DNA from: Streptomyces brasiliensis
Lineage (GTDB): Bacteria > Actinomycetota > Actinomycetes > Streptomycetales > Streptomycetaceae
DNA length: 36,438 nucleotides
Direction of reading: 5' to 3'
Assembly: GCF_014647875.1 (NCBI RefSeq)
Contig: NZ_BMQA01000061.1
Location: forward strand, 1 to 36,438
In this document: positions 8,425 to 16,099 of the stretch, in pieces
How positions within the stretch are numbered: position 1 is the first letter of the stretch
Layout of the letters: every line of letters starts with the position of its first letter
Translations under genes and position numbers: made by a program
The notes under the pieces: generated by a model
Database searches by the model: none
The model's input: only the letters and a program-made list of their open reading frames with translations
Told to the model about the DNA's origin: nothing

Positions 8425-9876
8425 TCAGGAAAGGATCCGCACGAGTGCGGAGAGTTCCTGAGGCCACGCAGCGTCGGAAGGCACCCCGTATCCAACGACG
8501 AGGGCATCGGGCATGGCGCTCAGGGACCGTTCATGGCGGTATCGGGACAGGCCAGCCACTTTGAGGCCCTGCCGGGCTGCCGACTGTAGGACCCGCTGCT
8601 CGGTCCCGGGCGGCAAACCGAGCACGGTGTGAAGGCCGGCCGCTGTCCCGATGACGCGCACCTTTGGGGCGTACTGGGCCAGGGCTGTGACGAGAGCGTC
8701 TCGTCGATCGCGGTAGCGCCGACGGGCAGCACGTACGTGATGGTCGTAGGCGCCGGAAATGATGAATTCCGCCATCGTCAGCTGGCTGAATACCTCGCAC
8801 GTGTCGATCTGCCCCTTGGCCGCCACGGCTTCCTCAGCCATCCTGGGAGGCAGCGCCATCCAGGCAAGCCGCAGGCCAGGAGCAAGGGTCTGGCTGGCGG
8901 TACCCAGGTAGACCACGCAGTCGGGATCGAGTCCTTGGAGCGCCCCGACGGACTGGCGGTCGAACCGGAACTCACCGTCGTAGTCATCTTCCAGGACCAG
9001 CCCGCCGGTCCGTCTGGCCCAGTCCACGACGGCCGTCCGGCGATCGCGCTGCAGTGCCGTGCCCACGGGGAACGGGTGAGCCGGTGTGAGTAGGACCGCA
9101 TCGGTGCCGACGGGCGGCACCGGGTCGGTCCCGTGGGTGTCCAAGGGAAGCGGGAGGGTCTTCAGCCCAGCAGCCGCCAGCAGGCCCCAGTACCTGTCCA
9201 GGCCGTAGGACTCGACGGCGACGTTCCTCGCCCCCCGCCCGGCCAGAACTTCGCTCAGGATCTGCAGGCCGTGGGAGGCGTCGGCGCAGATCAGTATGTG
9301 CTCCGGACTTACGTACACGCCCCGGGCTTGAGCGAGATGGTCTGCGAGTGCGGCCCGTAGTTCCGGCCGACCGCGGGGGTCGCCGTAGCCGAGCGCGTCG
9401 TCGGGGGCCGCGGCCAGGGCGCGGCGTGTGGCCTTCAGCCAGGCTGCACGAGGAAAAGCGGCGAGGTCGGGGCTACCTGGGATCAGGTCGGGGCAAGGGT
9501 CGCCGGATCGATCGGCGGCCGAGCGCGCCAAGATCGGCCGAGCGATCATCCTGTCTGCCACGAGTGTGCCCGAGCCTCTGCGGGCGGTAAGCCATCCCTC
9601 GGCGACGAGGTCGGCATAGGCGTCGGCCACGGTGTTGCGGGCAAGGCCGAGGTCGGAGGCGAGCTGGCGGGAGGAGGGCAGCCGTGCCCCCGGGGCCAGG
9701 TGGCCGGTGCGGACAGCTTCGCGCACGGCTTCGGCCAATGCGCGGCGCACACCTCGGCCAGCTCGAATCAAATCAGGGGCTATACCCGAAGCAGCCCAGA
9801 ATTCCGACATGGGCGTGAACAGCACTGGCGACCTCTTACCTGCTCCGGCCGCTCGGTCAGGCCTCATCGGGGCCAT
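8425..9876 (-). CDS. MocR/PdxR-type regulator lacking the PLP lysine
   Basis: The 483-residue protein has the two-domain MocR form: an N-terminal GntR-type winged helix (about residues 40-110: GHLAPGARLPSSRQLASDLG, then ARNTVADAYADLVAEGWL) and a C-terminal fold-type I aminotransferase-like domain (about 130-480: YGDPRGRPELRAALADHL, LTPAHPFPVG, LEDDYDGEFRF). In the family the cofactor lysine sits in a GTxSKTLAPxLRxGW motif. Here the motif reads GTASQTLAPGLRLAW, with a CAG codon at 8890-8892 (minus strand). The pyridoxal phosphate Schiff base therefore cannot form in the usual way. The ATG at 9876 is preferred because AAGGA lies ten bases upstream; a TTG at 9894 would add six residues. Such regulators often control vitamin B6, amino-acid or transport genes. 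The target here is unknown and no divergent gene is adjacent. Confidence 0.85.
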   Translation of the reverse strand: MAPMRPDRAAGAGKRSPVLFTPMSEFWAASGIAPDLIRAGRGVRRALAEAVREAVRTGHLAPGARLPSSRQLASDLGLARNTVADAYADLVAEGWLTARRGSGTLVADRMIARPILARSAADRSGDPCPDLIPGSPDLAAFPRAAWLKATRRALAAAPDDALGYGDPRGRPELRAALADHLAQARGVYVSPEHILICADASHGLQILSEVLAGRGARNVAVESYGLDRYWGLLAAAGLKTLPLPLDTHGTDPVPPVGTDAVLLTPAHPFPVGTALQRDRRTAVVDWARRTGGLVLEDDYDGEFRFDRQSVGALQGLDPDCVVYLGTASQTLAPGLRLAWMALPPRMAEEAVAAKGQIDTCEVFSQLTMAEFIISGAYDHHVRAARRRYRDRRDALVTALAQYAPKVRVIGTAAGLHTVLGLPPGTEQRVLQSAARQGLKVAGLSRYRHERSLSAMPDALVVGYGVPSDAAWPQELSALVRILS

Positions 9877-10103
9877 GTCTCCTGTGTCCTTCAAGGCAGT
9901 TTTCCCTCGCTCAACGTGATGTCGGCTCGGTTACACCCGCCGCCTTTCGCCCCTGAGGCCGCGGCAGCCGTCGGGCGTGCCCGCGACGAACGCGCCCCGT
10001 TGCCGGACGAGCCCGCCGGGGTCCGGGGCGAGCGGTACGAGTCGGCAAGCCCGACAGCTGCCCCGGGCTCCCTCCCAGGCGCTGGCTCCGGCAGGCCCGG
10101 CGG

Positions 10104-10433
10104 TTATTGATAGCGCCCTTCGAAAAGGGTCCCGCTCCCGAGGTCCGAGAACCGGAGGCCGACGATCCTTCCCTCGTCCACCATCCACCGGAGGTCGTAC
10201 GAGGCCCGGAAGGAGGGCGGCCAGAACGAGCAGAAGCGACCGCTCTCGTCGACGGACCACGTGCCCTCCGTCTGACGTCCGCCTTCGACGTAGCGGGTGG
10301 CCCCGCCGGGGTCGAAGGACTGCCTCGCGCCGTCGCTGTAGACGAGGTCTCCAGCGGTGACAGCGGCCGAGATCTGCTCGAGTGGCACAGGGGCGCCGTC
10401 TTCGGCGGACACACCGCCGAGGTTCTTGATCAC
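10104..10433 (-). CDS. small conserved protein of unknown function
   Basis: A 109-residue protein starting at GTG with an excellent ribosome site (AGGAGG ending eight to nine bases before the GTG). The sequence suggests a small beta-rich domain: DLVYSDGARQSFDPGGATRY, then EGTWSVDESGRFCSFWPPSF, then YDLRWMVDEGRIVGLRF. The pattern SDG.RQ.F...G.T.Y....G.W.V...GR.CS.WPPS looks familiar from small secreted or periplasmic domains of bacteria, but there is no signal peptide and I do not recognise a function. It lies between MocR and MsrB on the same strand, with gaps of about 230 and 270 bases that hold nothing I can identify. Confidence 0.65.
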   Translation of the reverse strand: MIKNLGGVSAEDGAPVPLEQISAAVTAGDLVYSDGARQSFDPGGATRYVEGGRQTEGTWSVDESGRFCSFWPPSFRASYDLRWMVDEGRIVGLRFSDLGSGTLFEGRYQ

Positions 10434-10707
10434 TGTGTGTTCCTCCTGTCAGACTCCGCGGATTCCGCGGCGCCAGCTCGGTCGGAAGCGTGCAGCCGCA
10501 CGCGGTGGGAGACGTCGGCCCCGCGCGGAGGGCGTTCCCGGCCGATGCCACCGCTGCCGCACAGCTGGTACGCAACGCCGGCACGTCCGCCACCTCGCCG
10601 CTCCGCTCTGCAGAATGCCGACGGCGTGCCTCAGGGGAGTGGGACTCTTACCGGGGAGCTGGGCGGAGGCGCGCCGGGCTGCGGTGCTGCAGCCGGTAGA
10701 CCGCCCG

Positions 10708-11175
10708 TCAGGTTTCGGCGGTGTCCTCCTCCAGCGCGTCGAACAAGTGCAGGTACTGGCCGTAGCCCTCTCGCCCGAGGTCCCCTGCGGGGATGAAGCG
10801 CAGGGACGCGGAGTTGATGCAGTACCGCACCCCGCCCCGGTCGCTGGGCCCGTCAGGGAACAGGTGCCCGAGGTGGCTGTCTCCTTGCGCTGACCGAACC
10901 TCGACACGGACCATGCCGTGGCTGGAGTCGGGAACCACGACGACGTAGTCGGGATTCAGCGCCTTCGTAAAGCTAGGCCACCCGGTCCCGCTGTCGTACT
11001 TGTCCGCTGAGGCGAACAGGGGCTCCCCGGACACGATGTCCACGTAGATCCCGGGAGCCTTGTTGTCCCAGTAGGCGTTGGCGAACGCGGGCTCGGTCTC
11101 GTCCCGCTGGGTCACGCGGTACTGCTGGTCCGTGAGCTGTGAGATGCGCTCAGGGCTCTTGCGGTATTCCGGCAT
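10708..11175 (-). CDS. msrB: peptide-methionine (R)-S-oxide reductase
   Basis: This 155-residue protein is a complete MsrB, which reduces the R-diastereomer of methionine sulfoxide in proteins. Family motifs are GIYVDIVSGEPLFASADKYD (residues 42-61), SGTGWPSFTKAL, GDSHLGHLFPDGP (98-110) and the catalytic RYCINSASLRF with Cys119. The CxxC zinc ligands of many MsrBs are replaced (VDIVSG for xCxxCG), so it is a zinc-free form. Cys119 is the only cysteine in the protein, so no internal resolving disulfide can form; regeneration would need an external thiol. The ATG has GGGAGG about seven bases upstream. It lies on the same strand as the small protein at 10104, 274 bases away, and close to other redox genes. 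Confidence 0.93.
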   Translation of the reverse strand: MPEYRKSPERISQLTDQQYRVTQRDETEPAFANAYWDNKAPGIYVDIVSGEPLFASADKYDSGTGWPSFTKALNPDYVVVVPDSSHGMVRVEVRSAQGDSHLGHLFPDGPSDRGGVRYCINSASLRFIPAGDLGREGYGQYLHLFDALEEDTAET

Positions 11176-11258
11176 GTCTGCCTCCCAGGTAGCGCAGCGA
11201 CGTCTTGGTTTCTGCGTCGTGCGCCGCCCGTGTTCTTACCGGGTTCCTTGCAGAAAGC

Positions 11259-11276
11259 CCCGGCGTTCACGCCGGG
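11259..11276 (-). repeat. hairpin of an IS200/IS605 end
   Basis: A perfect 7-bp stem (CCCGGCG / CGCCGGG) with a TTCA loop on the plus strand lies 35 bases beyond the stop of a TnpA relic. Small imperfect or perfect hairpins near the element ends are what TnpA recognises in IS200/IS605 elements. It could also act as a terminator. Confidence 0.45.
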
Positions 11277-11311
11277 AATGAATGCATCCCAAGACTGCTC
11301 TGACATGCACC

Positions 11312-11450
11312 TTAGAGCGGACGTTTCTGCTGCTCGATGTACTGGCGGACGATCGCCAACGGTGCACCGCCGCACGACGCGGAGAAGTAGGAGGGCGACA
11401 GCGCGACCCCGCGCTGGGTGGTCGCATCGCCGAGGAAGTCGGTGAGGGCA
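11312..11450 (-). pseudogene. IS200/IS605 family TnpA, C-terminal fragment
   Basis: About 45 codons encode ALTDFLGDATTQRGVALSPS then YFSASCGGAPLAIVRQYIEQ, ending QKRPL and a TAA at 11312-11314. The end matches the conserved C-terminal alpha helix of Y1-type TnpA (SYFxASxGGAPLxxxxxYIEQQ), which in the full enzyme carries the catalytic tyrosine helix. The HUH motif and the N-terminus are gone. The tyrosine of QYIEQ is retained. No TnpB is found nearby. Confidence 0.7.
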
Positions 11451-11515
11451 GCACTTGAAGAAGCGGCCGTGAAATCCGCTGGGCACCCGTTCGACCCGGG
11501 CCTACCATCGCGCGC

Positions 11516-12406
11516 ATGACGACTCATCACGAGATACTCGAAGCCGCGCTGGCCCGGATCACCACCGGTTACGTTTTCCCCGAACAGACGGCTGCCATCG
11601 ACGCGGCGATCCAGCGTCGGCTGGCCGAAGGCGCATATCAGAACCTGGACGTGCGGGAGCTGTGCGAGCGAGTCACGGACGACCTCCAGAATGTCTGTCC
11701 GGACAAACATTTGCGGTTGTTGTGGATCGAGGAGCCGCAGCCGATGGACGAGGAGCCGGAGGACGTTGCCCGCGCCCGTTTCGCGCAGTACGCCCGGGAG
11801 AGCAACTACGGCATCCGGCGGGTGGAGCAGCTCGACGACAACATCGGCTACCTCGACCTGCGCATGATCGCCCCCGCCGATCTGGGTGGTCCCGCGATCG
11901 CTGCCGCCATGCAACTGCTCGCTCCCACCGAGGCATTGGTCATCGACCTTCGGCAGTGCCGGGGCGGCTCACCGGAGGGCGTGCAGCTGTGGTGCAGCTA
12001 CTTCTTCGCTGACGACGGGGTGCACCTGAACGACATCTACGAGCGGGCCACTGACTTGACCCGCCAGTACTGGACCCTCGGGCACCTCGCCGCCCCGCGC
12101 TACCTGGACCGCCCGGTCACCGTACTGACCAGCGACCTCACCTTCTCCGGCGGAGAGGAGCTGGCGTACAACCTGAAGGTGCTGGGGCGCGCCACCTTGA
12201 TCGGCCAGACCACCCGAGGTGGCGCCCACCCTACGGCCCGTATTCCGGTCGCCCCGCACATTACCGTGACCGTTCCCACCGCCCGCTCGATCAATCCGGT
12301 CACCGGCACCAACTGGGAAGGCGTCGGCGTCGAGCCCGACCTGGCCGTCGCGGCCGGGGACGCGCTGAAAGCGGCACTGGGGCACCTGCGCACGCGGATC
12401 GGTTGA
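11516..12406 (+). CDS. S41 family peptidase (C-terminal processing/tricorn/IRBP-like)
   Basis: A 296-residue protein with the S41 architecture lacking a PDZ domain: an N-terminal helical domain (about 1-65: AALARITTGYVFPEQTAAID) and a catalytic alpha/beta domain (about 95-290). Visible elements are NIGYLDLRMIAP, ALVIDLRQCRGGSPEGVQLW, the nucleophile loop TSDLTFSGGEELAYN with Ser211, and GQTTRGGAHP followed by GTNWEGVGVEPDL. This is the IRBP-like subgroup common in Streptomyces. There is no signal peptide, so it is probably cytoplasmic; its substrate is unknown. The ATG is chosen because homology begins right after it, although no good ribosome site precedes it. It lies between IS200/IS605 and IS5 relics. 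Confidence 0.85.
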   Translation: MTTHHEILEAALARITTGYVFPEQTAAIDAAIQRRLAEGAYQNLDVRELCERVTDDLQNVCPDKHLRLLWIEEPQPMDEEPEDVARARFAQYARESNYGIRRVEQLDDNIGYLDLRMIAPADLGGPAIAAAMQLLAPTEALVIDLRQCRGGSPEGVQLWCSYFFADDGVHLNDIYERATDLTRQYWTLGHLAAPRYLDRPVTVLTSDLTFSGGEELAYNLKVLGRATLIGQTTRGGAHPTARIPVAPHITVTVPTARSINPVTGTNWEGVGVEPDLAVAAGDALKAALGHLRTRIG

Positions 12407-12516
12407 GCAGCCGTTCGACGCCTTGCAGATAAGCGGCGGGGAGGCTGGGGGCGGATGGGGCAGGCACGTTGCCGTGCTCATGGAGTTACGACGCTCTGTG
12501 ATCACTGAAGATATCT

Positions 12517-12752
12517 GTGCCTGCGCTGCCATCATGGCTGGTCGAACCGCTCTGGGACCAATTCGCCGCCCTGCTGCCGCAGCGACCAACAGTTCGAACC
12601 GCCCCACCCGCTGGGCTGCCACCGACGCCGCATCAGTGACGGATCGTGTTCGACAAGCTGCTCCAGGTCCTGCGATTCGGCTGCTCGTACGAGGCAATCG
12701 CGGACTCCACCTGCTCGGCCACGACCATCCGCAACCGACGCGACGCCACATC
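12517..12752 (+). pseudogene. IS5-family transposase, N-terminal fragment
   Basis: Starting at GTG 12517 the frame reads PALPSWLVEPLWDQFAALLP, the N-terminus of IS5-type transposases. It then shifts frame near 12600 and continues as VFDKLLQVLRFGCSYEAIAD then STCSATTIRNRRD. The match ends near 12752, before the DDE core, where the 3' end of the flavin reductase gene begins on the other strand. This is a frameshifted, 3'-truncated relic. Confidence 0.75.
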
Positions 12753-12793
12753 TGGGCCGCCGGCCTCTACGGACGCCATCTCAACCTCCACTG

Positions 12794-13537
12794 TCAGCCG
12801 AAGCGCTCGGTACGTACTCGCTCAGGTGCATGTCCCAGGAGCACCAGGTAGGCAGCCGTCTTCTCGACGAACGCCGTGGGCCCGCAGACATAGCAGGTTG
12901 GCTCGAAGTCGGGGGGCCAGCCGCTGCGAACCAAGTCCTCGGGGGCGATGCGCCCCGGCGGGCGCGGTGAGTCCGCGGGGGCCTCTCTGCTGTAGAGGTA
13001 CGTCGTATCCAGCCCCGGCGCCCCCTGGCGGAGCTCCGAGCGGTACAGCAGGTCCGACGGGGTCCGCGCTGCGCACAGCAACCGGAACGGGGCCCGGCTG
13101 CCGGCCGCCTCCCGCGCGCGGACCATGCACATCAGAGGCACGAGTCCCGATCCGCCCGCCACCAGCAGAATCGGCTCCGTCTGCTGCTGCCTCCAGACGA
13201 ACCAGCCGCCGACAGGCCCGCGCAGCTCCAGCCGGTCCCCGGGCACGAGCTCGTCCACGAGGTAGGGCGACACTTCCCCGCCGGATGTGCGCTGGACCGT
13301 CAGGTCGAGGCTCCGGCCGTTGGGGGCCGAGGCGATCGAGTAGCTGCGCTGGGTGCTGTAGCCGTCTTCTGCGGTCAGCCTGACGTCCACATGCTGGCCG
13401 GCCAGGTGCCCGGGCCAGCCCGGCAGGTCCAGTGTCAGGGTGACGGCCGTAGCCGACTCCACGCGCCGACCCGTTACCTCCGCGGTCCGCCACCGGAGCC
13501 GGTCGCCTAGTCTCCCTGGTATCGCTGCTCTCGCCAT
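12794..13537 (-). CDS. FAD/NAD(P)H-dependent reductase (ferredoxin-reductase type)
   Basis: The 247-residue protein has the ferredoxin-NADP reductase fold. The FAD domain (about 1-100) carries the QRSYSIASAP flavin-binding motif and GEVSPYLVDELVPGDRLELR. The NAD domain (about 105-245) carries LLVAGGSGLVPLMCM and ends with YVCGPTAFVE. The ATG at 13537 is preferred over longer frames because GGAG lies five bases upstream and the molybdoenzyme gene's stop codon (13507) is inside its first codons, an overlap of 31 bases. The overlap implies translational coupling, so I infer that this protein supplies electrons from NAD(P)H to the molybdoenzyme, or takes them from it. Confidence 0.88.
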   Translation of the reverse strand: MARAAIPGRLGDRLRWRTAEVTGRRVESATAVTLTLDLPGWPGHLAGQHVDVRLTAEDGYSTQRSYSIASAPNGRSLDLTVQRTSGGEVSPYLVDELVPGDRLELRGPVGGWFVWRQQQTEPILLVAGGSGLVPLMCMVRAREAAGSRAPFRLLCAARTPSDLLYRSELRQGAPGLDTTYLYSREAPADSPRPPGRIAPEDLVRSGWPPDFEPTCYVCGPTAFVEKTAAYLVLLGHAPERVRTERFG

Positions 13538-14106
13538 GGGTCTCCGTAGTTGTGGTAACCGGCGCTCTCCCAGAAGCCGGGCACGTCGCTCGGCCGCAAC
13601 TCGATCTCGCGGACCCACTTCGCGGACTTCCACAGGTACAGGTGCGGGACCAGCAGCCGAGCAGGACCACCGTGTTCGGGCGCCAGGTCGCTACCCCCGT
13701 AGCCGTAGGCAATCCACGCTTTGCCGTCGACCAGGTCGGCGAGGGGGATGTTCGTGGTGTAGCCCCCGTACGAGGTGACGAGGACGTGCTCTGCGGCCGT
13801 CTCCACGTCCGCGAGCAGAACGTCCAGGGACACACCTTGCCACTCGGTGCCGAACTTCGACCACTTCGTCACACAGTGCAGGTCGACGGTCGGGGACTCC
13901 GCCGGGAGTGCCATCAGGCCTGCCCAGTCCCACACATGCTGCTTCCCGGCTTCCGTGGTCACGGACAGCTTCCAGTCGTCTTGCCGGATGCGGGGAGTGG
14001 GCCCGGCGGACAGCACCGGGAAGCCGGTCGTCTCGTACTGCCCAGGCGGCAGCTTCGTGCCCGCCGACGGCCTTCGGCCGTGGAACCCGCGCGAGATGAA
14101 CGCCAT
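13507..14106 (-). CDS. sulfite-oxidase-like molybdopterin enzyme
   Basis: This 199-residue protein is a cytoplasmic sulfite-oxidase-family molybdoenzyme. It starts MAFISRGFHGRR, then has LPPGQYETTGFPVLSAGPTP, DWKLSV, the molybdenum-ligand cysteine in DLHCVTKWSKFGTEWQGV, TSYGGYTTNIPLADL, PEHGGPARLLVPHLYLWKSA and WVREIEL. The ATG at 14106 has AAGGA about ten bases upstream and no Tat signal, unlike periplasmic MsrP/YedY. Family members oxidise sulfite or reduce sulfoxides; the reaction here is not determined. It overlaps the downstream flavin reductase gene. A weak inverted repeat lies 146 bases upstream, so it may be transcribed separately from the sigma gene. Confidence 0.9.
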   Translation of the reverse strand: MAFISRGFHGRRPSAGTKLPPGQYETTGFPVLSAGPTPRIRQDDWKLSVTTEAGKQHVWDWAGLMALPAESPTVDLHCVTKWSKFGTEWQGVSLDVLLADVETAAEHVLVTSYGGYTTNIPLADLVDGKAWIAYGYGGSDLAPEHGGPARLLVPHLYLWKSAKWVREIELRPSDVPGFWESAGYHNYGDPWREQRYQGD

Positions 14107-14251
14107 GCTCGCCGTCCTTGTTCGTCCAGTGCGGCCCCTGCGGGCCACTTCGGAGGTGAGCGCCCGCGAGGGGCGACTTCTTACTGGGGACGCCCCGAGA
14201 AGGTGAACTCCTGGCGGAGCAGCCTCTCTCGTCCGTCCTGGGGGGCGGCTA

Positions 14252-14294
14252 CCGGGTGCCCAGGATGCGTGTGGCCGCGATGCGGGCACCCCGG
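14252..14294 (-). terminator. probable terminator after the ECF sigma gene
   Basis: CCGGGTGCCC (14252-14261) pairs with GGGCACCCCGG (14284-14294) with one bulged base and a 22-base loop. It begins 35 bases after the stop of the sigma gene on the minus strand. No T-run. Confidence 0.35.
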
Positions 14295-14328
14295 TCAGCG
14301 TTGTCCGGTCGACGTGGTCGCCGCCGCA

Positions 14329-15042
14329 TCAGCCTGCGCCGCTGAGGTGACCGCTGGCTATCAGCTGGGCTCTCAGTTTCTTGCGGGCATCAAACATCGT
14401 CTTGTAGAGCGCGTTCCGGTTCGTCTCCAGCTCGCCGGCGAGCCTTTCCAGGGGGACCCCGTTGACGACGGCGGTGAAGACATGCCGCTGGTGGGCGCTC
14501 AGTGCCGTCTCGACTGCCTCGCGTACGGCCTCGCCCAGCTCTCGCGCCTGCCAGTGACTGACGGGGTCAGTGCCGGAGCGGTCGGGAACTTGCGCCCATT
14601 CGTCCAAGTCGAATCGCGCGTTTGAGACACGCCAGAAATGGCGGCCCAACTTGCTGGACACTTCAAGCACGACAAATCGGAATGCCCACGTAGTGAACCT
14701 GGCATCGCCTCGAAATTCCTGGATTTTGTGCGTAATCTTCATCAGTGCGTCGGCGGCCGCCTGGTGGGCGAGGTCGTTCAGCTCGGGCCCGGCAATTCGG
14801 TAACGAGGCCCCCGGCGGAACACCTCGTCCATGGCGATCCGCACCAGCACTTCATGCAGCCGCGTGCAGGCCTGCTCGTACTGCGGCCCGTGGCCGTCTT
14901 CGAGCGCATCTACCCAGGCGGCGGACTCCGGATCGAGTTTTCCCCGATCCTTGGCGGGCCCTGTTGCCGGAGCGCTGCAACTGGTTCCGGCATATTCACT
15001 CAGAGCCGAGCGGCACGTTCTTCTGGCATCCGCAGAGTGCAT
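14329..15042 (-). CDS. ECF-type RNA polymerase sigma factor
   Basis: A 237-residue sigma-70 family protein. Region 2 is recognisable as LNDLAHQAAADALMKITHKI, then EFRGDARFTTWAFRFVVLEV (core binding and -10 recognition). Region 4 is ALSAHQRHVFTAVVNGVPLE then RLAGELETNRNALYKTMFDA (helix-turn-helix for the -35). About 60 residues precede region 2. I chose the ATG at 15042 because GGAG lies 12 bases upstream; a TTG at 15081 or ATG at 15063 would lengthen it. No anti-sigma gene adjoins. The molybdoenzyme/reductase pair downstream is an obvious candidate target, but this is only proximity. The 250 bases upstream hold no other gene that I can see. Confidence 0.85.
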   Translation of the reverse strand: MHSADARRTCRSALSEYAGTSCSAPATGPAKDRGKLDPESAAWVDALEDGHGPQYEQACTRLHEVLVRIAMDEVFRRGPRYRIAGPELNDLAHQAAADALMKITHKIQEFRGDARFTTWAFRFVVLEVSSKLGRHFWRVSNARFDLDEWAQVPDRSGTDPVSHWQARELGEAVREAVETALSAHQRHVFTAVVNGVPLERLAGELETNRNALYKTMFDARKKLRAQLIASGHLSGAG

Positions 15043-15289
15043 GGCTCTCAATCTCCAGGTCATCTCGTGCAGGTAAGCCAATCACGGCACCATCTACAGG
15101 ACGTCTACGCGAAGTCGCCGTTTTTGCTTTCGTCGTGCGCGCATCCCGGGATTTCACGGACGGAGTTTCCGGCGTATTTCGATGAGCGACTCGCGCGCGG
15201 TGTGGGGGCTTACTCTCCCGCACTGCCGCGCCTGGCTGGTGGCGGGCCCTGCGGAGGAGACCTGCGGCCCTCCTCCCGGTAGTGGGCGG

Positions 15290-15800
15290 TCATGTTGCGC
15301 GCAGCCCGAGCGCGTCCTGGGCCAGCAGCCAGCGCAGCTGCCGGCGCCCCCGTGGATGCGCGACGTCACGCTGCCCACCGGGGTCCCCAGAGGCCCTCGG
15401 TGTCAGCGAGGTACACAGCGAGACGGCGCGGAGGGGGAATCTGACGGAAGGCTGCTTTGAGGTCGGGATTCACGATCCGCTCCAGCGCATCCCCTTCGGC
15501 CGACTTCAGCGCTCCGGAAGCGCAGGCGCCGAGACGCGCCAGCTGCTGGTCTTCGACTTCGGCGGAAAAGCACAGGCGCGGTCTGCACCGCTGCCTGCGA
15601 CGCGCAGAAATGTGCTGGTTGACCATGATCCTCTCCATCCAGGCTCTGAAGTTCGTACCCGGCCGGAACTGGTCGAACGATGCGTACGCACGCGCGTACG
15701 CATCCTGGACCAGGTCCTCAGCGTCTGCTGCGTGGCGAGTCATGTGCCAGGCAGCGGCGTAGAGGGTACGGCGATGCAGGAGGGCTTCCTACTCGAATCT
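15290..15800 (-). pseudogene. ECF sigma factor of the SigR/SigE type, broken
   Basis: The minus strand reads EALLHRRTLYAAAWHMTRHA then ADAEDLVQDAYARAYASFDQ and FRPGTNFRAWMERIMVNQHI, a sigma region 2 close to SigR-type factors, followed by a linker and the start of region 4 (IPPPRRLAVYLADTEGL). There the helix-turn-helix is missing several codons and the frame shifts, resuming as GTPVGSVTSRIH and then, in another frame, RRQLRWLLAQDALGLRAT with a stop at 15290-15292. An in-frame TAG also lies just upstream of EALLHR. With a nonsense codon, a deletion in the recognition helix and two frameshifts it cannot make a working sigma factor. SigR-type factors control thiol-oxidative stress genes. The 240 bases between this gene and the SDR terminator hold nothing recognisable. 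Confidence 0.7.
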
Positions 15801-16043
15801 CACACGGCGCTGGACGGGGCTCTCCTGCCGGCTGCCGGCTGCTGGTGCCCGGCTCCGGTGGGAAATGCATCGTTTTCACGGTCGCTGCCTCTCTTCGCGC
15901 CCAAACGGGCCGGCCGCTGCTGGTGTCAGCCCGCTCGTTGATCTGGGTGCAGCGGCGGATCCGAACCGAACGCCTGCCGAAGCTGCTTGACGCGCAGCCA
16001 GGGAGCACGTCAAAGAAGGCGGAACACAACACACCCTTTGGCT

Positions 16044-16086
16044 GCCCCGCCCGGGGTAGGTGTCAGGTGGCGGCCCCGGGAGGGGC
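16044..16086 (-). terminator. terminator of the SDR gene
   Basis: GCCCCGCCCGGGG (16044-16056) pairs with CCCCGGGAGGGGC (16074-16086), 12 of 13 positions, around a 17-base loop, beginning 14 bases after the SDR stop codon. Confidence 0.55.
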
Positions 16087-16099
16087 GTGAGAGGTACGT

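Noticed and set aside
9877..10103. Possible gene between MocR and the small conserved protein
   Set aside because: Open frames on both strands but no start with ribosome site, no family resemblance and no consistent codon bias.
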